The notes under the pieces: model-generated
Database searches by the model: none
The model's input: the letters and a program-made list of their open reading frames with translations, nothing else
Told to the model about the DNA's origin: nothing
Shown here: one piece after another, positions 1 to 7,715 of the stretch
Layout of the letters: the number at the start of each line of letters is the position of its first letter
Numbering within the stretch: the stretch's first letter is position 1
Made by a program: the position numbers and the translations under genes
Assembly: GCA_030842085.1 (NCBI GenBank)
Contig: JAUUSE010000022.1
Span: forward strand, 1 to 27,280
Source of the DNA: Timburyella sp030842085
GTDB lineage: Bacteria; Bacillota; Clostridia; Oscillospirales; Acutalibacteraceae
Direction: 5' to 3'
Length of the DNA: 27,280 bases

Positions 1-63
1 CCCAAAGCTTTTTACTTTTATATAAGCTATTGTTGCCATAATTTTCTATACTTATTTAACAAC

Positions 64-115
64 AAAAAAATCAACCGAACATCAACTAAAAATCAATTTC
101 CGTTGATATTCGGTT
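64..115 (-). terminator. Rho-independent terminator of the two-component operon
   Basis: The 14-nt arms 73-86 and 102-115 pair along their whole length on the minus-strand transcript. The single mismatch seen on the plus strand becomes a G-U pair on the minus strand, which assigns the strand. Seven Ts (64-70 read on the minus strand) follow the stem. It lies about 20 bases after the kinase stop codon. Confidence 0.9.
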
Positions 116-133
116 AATTATTTATTAACATAT

Positions 134-1192
134 TCAGTTTTGATTATTCTCGTCATAAATTGGCAAATAAACCGTAAATTTACTTCCCAAACCTTTGCCG
201 CTTTTTAGCTCAATGTTTCCGTTACAGATATCAATTATTCTCTTTACCAGCGCAAGGCCAAGACCGTTGCCTTCATCCTTATGTGAACTGTCAGATTGAT
301 AAAATCTGTCAAATATATGCTTTGCGTCTTCCTCTGATATTCCCGCTCCGTCATCCTCAATCTCAAATCGTATAGTATTGTCAAACCTTTTTAGCCTGAT
401 TTTTACCAGTCCGCCTTTGGGGCCGAATTTTACCGCGTTGTCTATGAGATTAGTCCACACATGCAGCAAAAGGCTCTCATGTCCAAAATAGACTATTTTT
501 TCCATGTCGACGTCAAATTCCGTCTCTTTTTCCGTCCATTTCTGCTCAAGCATCAGAAGTGCTTTGCGCACTTGCTCGTCCAGCCTGTATGATACTCTCT
601 GATTTTGTATCGTCTGATTGTCAAGTTTTGACAGCAACAATATGTTGCCAACAAGCTCCGACAGTCGGTGCGTATTAAATAGTATTTTATTTAAATATTC
701 ATTTGCCTCTTCGTCCGAAAGATTACTGTCCTGAAGCAGCATGGCGTAACCTTCAATTGCTGCTATAGGTGTTTTAATTTCGTGTGAAACGTTTGATATA
801 AAATCGCTTTGCAGTACCTCGGTAGACCTCAGCTCTCGCGCCATAATGTTGAAATTGTTATAAATTCTGCGAATTTCACCTATTTTACTTTTTGTTTCAA
901 TATGAACATCAAATTTTCCATCAGCTATAAGTTCCATAGACTTGCTCAGTTTGGCAATGGGAGCTAAAAGTCGCCGATTTAAGTGTGTCGTGATAATTAA
1001 ACTTACGGTAACGCTAATAATAGCTGCCACTATAAAACCCGGCAGTATAATTCCGAAAAGCTTGTCAAACAGAAAAATAATCAGCCCCGTGGTTATTATA
1101 CTAATCGCTAAAACTAAAAGCACTAAAAATATAAAGTAAAGCTGTATGCCAAGCTTTCTCCGACCCTTTATGCTGCCAATTTTTCTACTCAT
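134..1192 (-). CDS. Sensor histidine kinase, HAMP type, short extracytoplasmic loop
   Basis: 352-aa membrane histidine kinase. Two transmembrane segments (about 17-41 and 49-68) are separated by only a few residues, so there is almost no external sensor domain. A HAMP linker follows (about 70-122). The HisKA H-box is SHEIKTP with phospho-acceptor His137. The ATPase domain shows the N-box NLIDNA (248-253), DDGAGIS (280-286), an F-box FDRF and the G2 box GNGLGL (308-313). It should autophosphorylate and pass phosphate to the adjacent response regulator. The ATG overlaps the regulator stop codon by 8 bases, so the two are translationally coupled. Kinases with such tiny loops often sense inside the membrane or through a partner protein; no such partner (for example an ABC transporter) sits beside it. 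The signal cannot be told from sequence. Confidence 0.95.
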   Translation of the reverse strand: MSRKIGSIKGRRKLGIQLYFIFLVLLVLAISIITTGLIIFLFDKLFGIILPGFIVAAIISVTVSLIITTHLNRRLLAPIAKLSKSMELIADGKFDVHIETKSKIGEIRRIYNNFNIMARELRSTEVLQSDFISNVSHEIKTPIAAIEGYAMLLQDSNLSDEEANEYLNKILFNTHRLSELVGNILLLSKLDNQTIQNQRVSYRLDEQVRKALLMLEQKWTEKETEFDVDMEKIVYFGHESLLLHVWTNLIDNAVKFGPKGGLVKIRLKRFDNTIRFEIEDDGAGISEEDAKHIFDRFYQSDSSHKDEGNGLGLALVKRIIDICNGNIELKSGKGLGSKFTVYLPIYDENNQN

Positions 1193-1862
1193 GCTTTTTC
1201 ACCACCTTATATCCAACTCCACGCATGGTTATTATCTGAAAGTCGGGATTGTCCCTAAAGTGTTCTCTAAGCCTTCCAATGTGTACATCCACAGTGTGTG
1301 GGTCGGTTTCCGTATCGTAGCCCCAAATGTCATCCATTATCTGCTGACGCGTAAATATTCGGCCTGGATATGACGCCATTTTGTAAAGCAACATAAACTC
1401 CTTTTGCGGCAGTACAATGCTTTTGCTACCTGTGGTCACAGTCATAGAATCATACTCAAGCACGGTAGAGCCTATGACCTGTCTGCGGTCATTTATCATT
1501 TTAGCACGGCGAAGCAATGCCCCTACTCTTAAAACCATCTCATTTATATTTACCGGCTTTACCATATAGTCGTCGGTTCCGGACAAAAAGCCCATTCTCA
1601 TGTCGTCAAAGGCATCTTTCGCCGTTATCATAAGCACTGGTATGGTTATTCCAGCGTCGCGCATGGAGCGTACAAGCTTATATCCGTCCATAACCGGCAT
1701 CATTATGTCGGATATTATAATGTCAAAATATTCATTATCAAGCGCATACAGTGCTTCCTGCCCATTAGCGACGCCCTTTACCATATATCCGCTTTTTGTA
1801 AGCACGCGCTTAAATAGAGTAAGAAGCTCTGTGTCGTCCTCGGCAATAAGTATTTTAAACAT
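1185..1862 (-). CDS. OmpR/PhoB-family response regulator
   Basis: 225-aa two-domain DNA-binding regulator. The receiver domain (1-115) has the acidic pair Asp9/Asp10, phospho-acceptor Asp52 (SDIMMP), Thr80 and Lys102 (VKPV). The C-terminal winged helix (about 130-222) ends in the typical HTVDVHIGRLR and RGVGYK motifs. First gene of the operon, followed by its kinase with an 8-base overlap. The start is supported by a strong GGGGAGG 10 bases upstream of ATG. Between the start and the upstream palindrome are two direct TTACATT heptamers (1901-1907, 1915-1921) that could be an autoregulatory site; this is inference. Target genes are unknown. Confidence 0.96.
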   Translation of the reverse strand: MFKILIAEDDTELLTLFKRVLTKSGYMVKGVANGQEALYALDNEYFDIIISDIMMPVMDGYKLVRSMRDAGITIPVLMITAKDAFDDMRMGFLSGTDDYMVKPVNINEMVLRVGALLRRAKMINDRRQVIGSTVLEYDSMTVTTGSKSIVLPQKEFMLLYKMASYPGRIFTRQQIMDDIWGYDTETDPHTVDVHIGRLREHFRDNPDFQIITMRGVGYKVVKKHE

Positions 1863-1900
1863 TAGTTTATGACCTCCCCGCCTTATGCTATTTCACAGAT

Positions 1901-1921
1901 TTACATTAAATTACTTACATT
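1901..1921. promoter_or_regulatory. Direct heptamer repeat upstream of the response regulator
   Basis: TTACATT occurs at 1901-1907 and again at 1915-1921, 14 bases apart start to start, about 40-60 bases before the regulator ATG. OmpR-family regulators bind direct repeats, usually at 10-11-base spacing, so the longer spacing weakens the case. Autoregulation is an inference. Confidence 0.25.
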
Positions 1922-1928
1922 TTAACAT

Positions 1929-2046
1929 AAAAAAATAATCCGGCCAATAGTTTTGGCGTAAAAGTATATGCATTAATAAGTCTATAAAATATGGCTTATA
2001 TTTTGCATATTAAATTTACGCTAAAATTTAAACTAGGCCAGATTAT
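1929..2046 (-). repeat. Long imperfect palindrome with T-tail, probable terminator or MITE-like element
   Basis: Outer arms 1935-1945 and 2036-2046 are complementary with one G-U on the minus-strand RNA. Further in, UAGUUU/AAACUA, GCGUAAA/UUUACGC and AUAUGCA/UGCAUAU also pair, giving a stem nearly 50 bases deep. On the minus strand the stem runs into seven Ts (1929-1935). It starts 36 bases after the stop of the PF06541 gene, so it can serve as that gene's terminator. The stem is far longer than an ordinary terminator, and the ends read TA-ATC..GAT-TA, which would also fit a small inverted-repeat element in a TA target. Both readings are inference; the inverted repeat itself is plainly visible. 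Confidence 0.7.
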
Positions 2047-2081
2047 ACATTTAATTATTTTATTAATTATATAAATACTTA

Positions 2082-3182
2082 TTAATCGAATTTCATATTG
2101 GCAAATATCTTTTCCATTCGCTCGTTCGGAAAACGCTCGTCTATAAATTTTTCAAACACATTGTCAGCTGGATTTCCTCCGACGCGCTGCGACCATCTGT
2201 ATGTAGTTACTATTGTGACGGCTACGTTGAATATCATAAATATGCATAATATCCATGTCACAATTTTGCCTATTTTATTGGGAATCTGCAAGATAATGTT
2301 AGCCATGCTCGGATAAATAATTTTCATCCACAAAACGCCTAATATTCCCCAGAAAACCGAATATAAAAGACATATCCTGCCGTTTAGATTAAACGGTATT
2401 TGACTATAATCCCACGAGCGCGAGCCTAAAAACGTCTCCTGCCCCCACGACACAACATACTCCAGCACGCTGCCGACAATCATTCCGCCGAAAAATGATA
2501 TTGTCGAGTTGCGGTTGCGATATTTATAAAGCGCAAGAGTAAGCGCTACTGCGCCGGCACCGTAAAGCAGGTTAAAAGGCCCATATACAAGACCTGAACG
2601 GCTTTCTACATATCCGTTTCTTATAAGACACCATAAAAGCTCTACTATAACGCCTGCAAAGCTGCCTATAAAGCAGATAAGAAATAGCTTGTAGAAATTT
2701 ATTCCCTGTGCAAAATGTTTTGCTTTTTCTTCTTTATAATCAATCTCAATATTCGCCGGCGGAGCTATTACCAGTCTTCGTCCCTTTTTCACATCGTTAA
2801 AGCTGGTGCTTAGCTCATCCGCCATTATGGATACTCTTTTTCGCGCCCTGCTTAAATTAGATGCCGTGTTTTTTAGCGATTTTATTTCTCTTTCTATGTT
2901 GTCATATAATTCGCCGGTCTCTTCATTTTTCTCCGTTTTGTCTATAAGCTCAGCATAATAATCGTTGAGCAGAATTCGCGTATCTTTTTCAAAGTCAATA
3001 ATTTCTTCGCTAAGATGCTCAAGCTTGTTTTTAGGAGCAGCAGTATCGACGCTTTTGATATCTTCAATATCAGTGTTCTCAATATCCGGCTCTTCAGTTA
3101 CCAAGCTGCTTACGTCAAATTCTTTTTCTTCGCTTTCAGGAATTTTATATGTAATATCGTCTCTTGTTCTCTCTGCCTTCAT
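2082..3182 (-). CDS. PF06541-type (ABC_trans_CmpB) membrane protein with coiled-coil N-terminus
   Basis: 366 aa. Residues 1-160 are soluble, acidic and helix-forming, with a predicted coiled coil at about 54-132. The rest holds five transmembrane segments (about 162-187, 199-220, 226-246, 268-290, 304-327). The motifs ESRSGLVYGPFNLLYGAGA (193-211) and GSVLEYVVSWGQETFLGSRSWDYS (within 237-260) are characteristic of the family annotated as putative ABC transporter permease PF06541, whose function is not established. The usual domain is only about 150-200 aa, so the N-terminal half is an addition. Start ATG is preceded by GAGGAG. It is a single gene between its own promoter and the long palindrome. 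I infer a membrane role but cannot assign a substrate. Confidence 0.85.
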   Translation of the reverse strand: MKAERTRDDITYKIPESEEKEFDVSSLVTEEPDIENTDIEDIKSVDTAAPKNKLEHLSEEIIDFEKDTRILLNDYYAELIDKTEKNEETGELYDNIEREIKSLKNTASNLSRARKRVSIMADELSTSFNDVKKGRRLVIAPPANIEIDYKEEKAKHFAQGINFYKLFLICFIGSFAGVIVELLWCLIRNGYVESRSGLVYGPFNLLYGAGAVALTLALYKYRNRNSTISFFGGMIVGSVLEYVVSWGQETFLGSRSWDYSQIPFNLNGRICLLYSVFWGILGVLWMKIIYPSMANIILQIPNKIGKIVTWILCIFMIFNVAVTIVTTYRWSQRVGGNPADNVFEKFIDERFPNERMEKIFANMKFD

Positions 3183-3595
3183 TACACCACTCCTCTGCCA
3201 TTATTATATTACGAAATTCAATTAATTACAACACAAACCGCAGCAATATGCAGATATTACCTTTATTTCGTCAAAACGTAAATAGATTTTAACCTTGTAC
3301 CTTGTACCAACTTTCTCCATTAAAAAAAGTTATGCTATGCATGCAGCATATATTACAATAAATACCTTTTGTTTTTATACAAGTTTCCCTTAATTTTTTC
3401 TAAAGAGAAACAGATGCATATTTTATTTGCCTGCTTCTCTTTGATAAACATAAAAATTTTAGGACCAATATGATGAAAAGACTTAAAAAAGCACACATTA
3501 TATACAGATACCAGTAATTAAGAAAACCGATACATATAAAAAATCGCTTTTTAAATAAGCAAAACCTTTTTTTAACAGCAACTATCTTTGTGTGC
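3183..3595. other. AT-rich intergenic stretch without a supported gene
   Basis: It holds the putative promoter of the PF06541 gene near 3245-3274, a tandem CCTTGTA repeat near 3294-3309 and a short inverted repeat TATGCT/AGCATA around 3331-3350. The only longer reading frame (3400-3597, minus) starts with TTG inside the ileS terminator, has no ribosome binding site and looks like noise. Confidence 0.6.
3245..3274 (-). promoter_or_regulatory. Possible sigma-A promoter of the PF06541 gene
   Basis: On the minus strand TTGACG (3269-3274) is followed after 18 bases by CATATT (3245-3250), about 60 bases before the ATG at 3182. The -35 is close to consensus and the -10 is weak. Confidence 0.35.
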
Positions 3596-3628
3596 AAAAA
3601 ACAGCCGCATATTTCAATGCGGCTGTTT
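3596..3628 (-). terminator. Rho-independent terminator of ileS
   Basis: Perfect 12-bp stem AAACAGCCGCAT (3599-3610) / ATGCGGCTGTTT (3617-3628), followed on the minus strand by six Ts (3596-3601). It lies about 30 bases past the ileS stop. Confidence 0.93.
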
Positions 3629-3656
3629 ATCGTTATAAATTTAAGTTGTCAAAAAT

Positions 3657-6600
3657 TTACTCAGCTGATATGACTACTTTTACAGTGTCACCGTCTATAT
3701 CAAACTCTTTTTCAAAAGAGCCGGCCGGCACATTGCCGAGCGACGACAGTGTCTCAGACATAAGACTATCCTTATACTGCGACACAACCTCGTTTATAAA
3801 GCCGCTGCCGGATGTTATCGACAATCTTACCCTGTCGGAAACGTTAAAGCCCGCCTCCTTGCGTATTACCTGGCACTGACGCAGGATTTCCCTGTAAACT
3901 CCCTCTCTCTTAAGCTCGTCAGTTATAGTGGTGTCCAATGCTACCGAGATGGTATCGTCAATTTCCGCTATATGCGCCTTAGATTTTGCGTTAACTGTAA
4001 ATAAGTCTGCCTTAAGTTCCGCATCATAGCCCGGTATTGTTATGCTCTCGCCATTTTTTACAGCCGCGGCAAGCTTAGACATCTCATCATCGGCAACATC
4101 AGAAAGTAAATTTTTCACCTTGTTGACGTCACCTTTCAGCGCTGCACCTGCCTGCTTGAAGTTAAGAGTGAGATAATAATCTCTTAAGCTGTCAAAATTA
4201 TCGAGCTTTTCAATTTTCTTTATATTAAGCTCATCTTTAATAGTATCAATATAATCACCATAAGCACTCTCATCTACGCCGGCAAGATACATAACAGAGA
4301 GCGGCTGCTTTACCTTTATCTGCTTTTCATTGCGAAGCTTAAGCGCCAACGCTATAATTTTCCTTACGGTATCAGCTTTTGCCATGCAGTCCTCATCTAT
4401 GCTGCCGGCCGTCGGGAATGATGAAAGATGCACCGACTCCTCAACATTTTTATCATATTTTGAAATGCAGTTGAGCCATATAAACTCGCACATAAACGGA
4501 GTAATAGGCGCCATTACCTGCGTCATTATCTTAAGAGCCGAGAAAAGCGACTTGTAAGCCGAAAGCTTGTCAGTGTCCATCTCCGACTTCCAGAAACGAC
4601 GGCGGTTTATGCGTATATACCAGTTGGATACGTCGTCTACACACTGCTCAAACTCGCGTATAACATCCGGAGTGTCATACTCCTCATAAGCTTTATGAGT
4701 TATCTCGACAAAGCGGTTTATGCGGCTTTCCAGCCATTTATCCGTTATGTCCGTCTTTTCATACTCTTTTGACAAATCCGGATTATCTATCATCGCATAT
4801 GTCATAAAGAAGACATATATGTTGAACAGTCCAAGCAGCTTGCGGCGCGCCTCTTCACAGAGATTAAATCCAAAGCGAACGTCGCTTGTAGGAGACGCAG
4901 AATCATACAAATAGCGTATGGCGTCGGCGCCCACCTTTTCGGCAGCTTCGTCGAACTTTATCATATACCCCGTTTTTGAGAATTTTGTGCCGTCCTCTTT
5001 AACAACGCTGCTGTAAGCCAGCACCCTCTCATACGGCGCACGGCCGGTGAGCGTTACACTCATCAGCAACAGCGAGTAAAACCACAGTCTTACCTGCTCG
5101 CGCATCTCGGTTACCCACTCTGCCGGGAAGTATTTCTGCCAATATTCCTTATCCTTAAAATACTTAAGTGTAGAGAAAGGCACTATACCGGCGTCCAGCC
5201 ACACGTCGCCGACCTCAGATATCCTAGAAACCTCTGCGCCGCAGTGCGGGCATTTAATCTTTACACTGTCTATCCACGGACGGTGCAGTTCAGGAAGTTC
5301 ATCTACTCCCTCACCGCCAAGCTCTTTAAGCTCTTCTTTAGAGCCGACTACCGTAATATGGCCGCATTCACTGCAGGTGTAAAACGGCAGCGGCAAGCCG
5401 TAAAAGCGCCTGCGGGATATGTTCCAGTCGCCCATGTTGTTGAGCCAGTCCTCCATGCGCTTGCCTATATATTCCGGCTCCCACTTAACTTTTGCCGCTT
5501 CCGCCAGCAGCTGCGGACGCACTTCATCCGTCTTTATATACCACTCGCTTGCCAGTCTGAAAAGCACTTCTGTCTTACAGCGCCAGCACACAGGATAGCT
5601 GTGGGTAAACTCCATAGTCTTAAACAGCTTGCCCTGCTCATCGAGCTTTTCAAATACCTCGTTTGCGACCTCGCTCGCTTTTTTGCCGGACATAAAATCA
5701 AAGCCGTCCATAAATATGCCGCTCTCGTCTATAGGGCATATCTTGGCAAGGCCGAGACGCTCACCCAAATCAAAGTCTTCAGCACCGCAGCCGGGGGCTA
5801 TATGCACAACGCCGCTGCCGTCGTCAGCCGTGACATCCTCCCATGGCACTACCTTATGAACTATATCTTTCTGTGCGTCGAGATATGGGAAAAATGTTTC
5901 ATACTCAAGTCCGACAAGCTCGCTGCCCTTGAATGAGGTAAGCACTTCCCTGTCAACATCTATAAATCTCAGGGCATGCTTCGCAAGCACCAGCTTGCGG
6001 TCGGAGCCGGCGTATTTTATCATGACATAGTCGAGGTCTGGATTAACAGCCAGTGCAACGTTTGAAGAAAGCGTCCACGGCGTCGTCGTCCAGACGAGTA
6101 TGTCAAAGTCTTTATCCTTTACAAACGCCTTTACAAACACTGATGTGTGCGTTACTTCCTTATGCGAGCCGGACATTTCATGCTCGGACAAAGACGTGCC
6201 GCAGCGCGGGCACCACGGCATAGGACGCTGCTTAGTAGTAATCCAGCCGCGCTCGTTGCAGACTTTTAAAAAGTGCCATATACCCTCAATATTTTCGTCT
6301 GTATGCGTGTAATAGGAGTTGTCCCAGTCCATCCACTGGCCGAGCCTTTTCGACTGGTCGCGTATAATGCCGGAATATTTCTTAATGCGCTCTACGCACT
6401 TTCTGGTGAAGTTGGCCATTCCATAATTTTCAATATCCTTTTTGTCTTTAAAGCCAAGTTCCTTTTCCACCTCGACTTCTACCCACAGTCCCTGGGTGTC
6501 AAAGCCGTTGCGGTAATGGCAGGTATGCCCCGTCATAGCCTTATAGCGCAGAAAAGTGTCCTTTATTCCCCTGCCCCATGCGTGGTGAACGCCCATCGGA

Positions 6601-6755
6601 TTATTGGCAGTTATAGGGCCGTCAATAAAGCGGAAAGGCTTGCCATCCTTATTTTTCTCCATCAATTTTTGGAATATTTCGTTCTTTTCCCACCAGTCAA
6701 GTATATCCTTCTCCACTGCATCTATTGAAAAGCTGAGGATATTTTTATCAGGCAT
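3657..6755 (-). CDS. ileS: Isoleucine--tRNA ligase, atypical signature sequences
   Basis: 1032-aa class I aminoacyl-tRNA synthetase that charges tRNA-Ile and edits mis-activated valine in its CP1 domain. The HIGH motif appears as PMGVHHAWG (53-61) and the KMSKS loop as KFSKT (591-595), both unlike the HYGH/KMSKS of the common bacterial enzyme. CP1 features are visible: WTTTPWTL and the zinc-type CPRCG, CWRC, CSEC and CPHC pairs. The anticodon-binding and C-terminal extension give a length like the long (type 2, eukaryote-like) IleRS group, which is known to include mupirocin-tolerant enzymes; tolerance here is inference. Start ATG has GGAGG 7 bases upstream. It stands alone with its own TTGACA promoter and terminator. 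No T-box is visible although Clostridia often use one here. Confidence 0.94.
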   Translation of the reverse strand: MPDKNILSFSIDAVEKDILDWWEKNEIFQKLMEKNKDGKPFRFIDGPITANNPMGVHHAWGRGIKDTFLRYKAMTGHTCHYRNGFDTQGLWVEVEVEKELGFKDKKDIENYGMANFTRKCVERIKKYSGIIRDQSKRLGQWMDWDNSYYTHTDENIEGIWHFLKVCNERGWITTKQRPMPWCPRCGTSLSEHEMSGSHKEVTHTSVFVKAFVKDKDFDILVWTTTPWTLSSNVALAVNPDLDYVMIKYAGSDRKLVLAKHALRFIDVDREVLTSFKGSELVGLEYETFFPYLDAQKDIVHKVVPWEDVTADDGSGVVHIAPGCGAEDFDLGERLGLAKICPIDESGIFMDGFDFMSGKKASEVANEVFEKLDEQGKLFKTMEFTHSYPVCWRCKTEVLFRLASEWYIKTDEVRPQLLAEAAKVKWEPEYIGKRMEDWLNNMGDWNISRRRFYGLPLPFYTCSECGHITVVGSKEELKELGGEGVDELPELHRPWIDSVKIKCPHCGAEVSRISEVGDVWLDAGIVPFSTLKYFKDKEYWQKYFPAEWVTEMREQVRLWFYSLLLMSVTLTGRAPYERVLAYSSVVKEDGTKFSKTGYMIKFDEAAEKVGADAIRYLYDSASPTSDVRFGFNLCEEARRKLLGLFNIYVFFMTYAMIDNPDLSKEYEKTDITDKWLESRINRFVEITHKAYEEYDTPDVIREFEQCVDDVSNWYIRINRRRFWKSEMDTDKLSAYKSLFSALKIMTQVMAPITPFMCEFIWLNCISKYDKNVEESVHLSSFPTAGSIDEDCMAKADTVRKIIALALKLRNEKQIKVKQPLSVMYLAGVDESAYGDYIDTIKDELNIKKIEKLDNFDSLRDYYLTLNFKQAGAALKGDVNKVKNLLSDVADDEMSKLAAAVKNGESITIPGYDAELKADLFTVNAKSKAHIAEIDDTISVALDTTITDELKREGVYREILRQCQVIRKEAGFNVSDRVRLSITSGSGFINEVVSQYKDSLMSETLSSLGNVPAGSFEKEFDIDGDTVKVVISAE

Positions 6756-6855
6756 TTTAAAACCTCCAGATTTTTATAAATTAATGCGCGCAAAACCCCG
6801 TGTGCAACAAGGTTTTGCCGTAAAATCGGCCTATAGAATCATGCACCGAAAACTC
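6756..6855 (-). promoter_or_regulatory. Structured 5' leader of ileS
   Basis: The roughly 100-nt leader contains a hairpin with 8-bp stem GCAAAACC (about 6813-6820) / GGTTTTGC (about 6791-6798). The same upstream segment AAAACCT is also complementary to AGGTTTT, which overlaps the ribosome binding site GGAGG just before the ATG. The two pairings exclude each other, so the leader could switch ribosome access. A short GCCG/CGGC hairpin precedes them. No T-box core (GGTGGNACCGCG type) is present. The complementarity is visible; regulation is inference. Confidence 0.4.
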
Positions 6856-6860
6856 TTTAA

Positions 6861-6890
6861 ATATTAACACGTTTAAAGGCGCTGTGTCAA
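6861..6890 (-). promoter_or_regulatory. ileS promoter
   Basis: Consensus -35 TTGACA (6885-6890 on the minus strand), 18-base spacer, -10 TAATAT (6861-6866). Start of transcription is expected near 6854, which gives a leader of about 100 nt. Confidence 0.65.
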
Positions 6891-7011
6891 TAGCTAAGGG
6901 GGGATATCTTCCCTGTTTATAAGACTTAACTTCTATAATGTAGATATATTTGTAAAAAATCTGCTTTTTTATTTTTATATATTATATTTCGACATATTAA
7001 GATTAATTAAA

Positions 7012-7027
7012 ATGATAAAATTATCAT
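7012..7027. promoter_or_regulatory. Perfect 16-bp inverted repeat, operator-like
   Basis: ATGATAA-AA-TTATCAT lies 31-46 bases upstream of the membrane-protein ATG at 7058 and about 18 bases after a possible -35 TCGACA (6989-6994), so it would overlap the -10 region. It resembles Fur/PerR-family half-sites (TGATAA / TTATCA) but has a 2-base rather than 3-base centre. Regulator unknown. Confidence 0.4.
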
Positions 7028-7057
7028 AATAATCTCACTATTTTAGGGGAAGATTTA

Positions 7058-7678
7058 ATGAATGATGAAATTAACAATACAGAACAGCAAACAAATGATG
7101 AGCTTTTAAATACCATTAATAAAGATGAATTTGAACTTCGTGAAAGACGCCTTAAGCTTATTTATAAAATTTTATATTTGTTTGCAGCAGTTTTTTTAAT
7201 AATCTTTTTAAAAGCTACTAAAATCTTAGATGAAAATTTTTCTGAAGCAAAGAATGCCATTCCATTATACAGTTTTTTCCTATCATTTTTAAGTATAAGT
7301 TTAATGTATATTATATATTATATTTTCTCCGAACTGAAATGTATGAAAATAAATGAAAGTATAAAGGCAGAAGATAAACAGCAAGCGGATAAGGATTTTG
7401 AAAATATAGGAATTGTGCTTTCAATATCGCTTCTTTTTTCAATAATATTATTTTCTTCAGAAACATGTAAAACTATATTTAAAGTGAATTTTATTTTAAT
7501 GCTTTTAGTTGAACTTTCTATTATTATAATTGCTATTGCCTATTTCCTCTTTAAGTTTAAAAAGGGGAAAAATGAAAAGGCGAAGAAAAAGTATAGTCTT
7601 TCTATAATAGTTATTATATCAACAATACTCGCTTATTTAATATTCACGCTTGCGTTTACAGCCACACCAACAGTATAA
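7058..7678 (+). CDS. Unknown five-helix membrane protein, AT-rich
   Basis: 206 aa; I do not recognise a family. The N-terminal 30 residues are polar and acidic, followed by transmembrane segments at about 33-52, 67-91, 116-134, 143-166 and 179-202, with Lys-rich loops (about 166-178). No catalytic motif is evident. GGGGA precedes the ATG by 8 bases. Base composition is clearly more AT-rich than the flanking ileS and adhE genes, with many AAA, ATT and TTT codons, which may mean recent acquisition or weak constraint. It is followed 37 bases later by the TfoX-like gene in the same direction, and the two probably share a transcript ending at the 8085-8123 terminator. Upstream is a perfect inverted repeat that could be its operator. 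Confidence 0.75.
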   Translation: MNDEINNTEQQTNDELLNTINKDEFELRERRLKLIYKILYLFAAVFLIIFLKATKILDENFSEAKNAIPLYSFFLSFLSISLMYIIYYIFSELKCMKINESIKAEDKQQADKDFENIGIVLSISLLFSIILFSSETCKTIFKVNFILMLLVELSIIIIAIAYFLFKFKKGKNEKAKKKYSLSIIVIISTILAYLIFTLAFTATPTV

Positions 7679-7715
7679 TATTTAAATAATAAAAATTATC
7701 GGAGGTATATATAAT

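Noticed and set aside
3400..3597. 65-codon minus-strand frame with one hydrophobic stretch
   Set aside because: It starts with TTG inside the ileS terminator, has no ribosome binding site, and its Phe/Lys/Leu-rich composition is what AT-rich noise gives.
5244..5936. 230-codon plus-strand frame
   Set aside because: It lies wholly inside ileS on the other strand, has no ribosome binding site and no recognisable motif; ileS has clear family motifs.
6756..6900. T-box riboswitch expected upstream of ileS
   Set aside because: No conserved T-box sequence or antiterminator with T-run was found on the minus strand.
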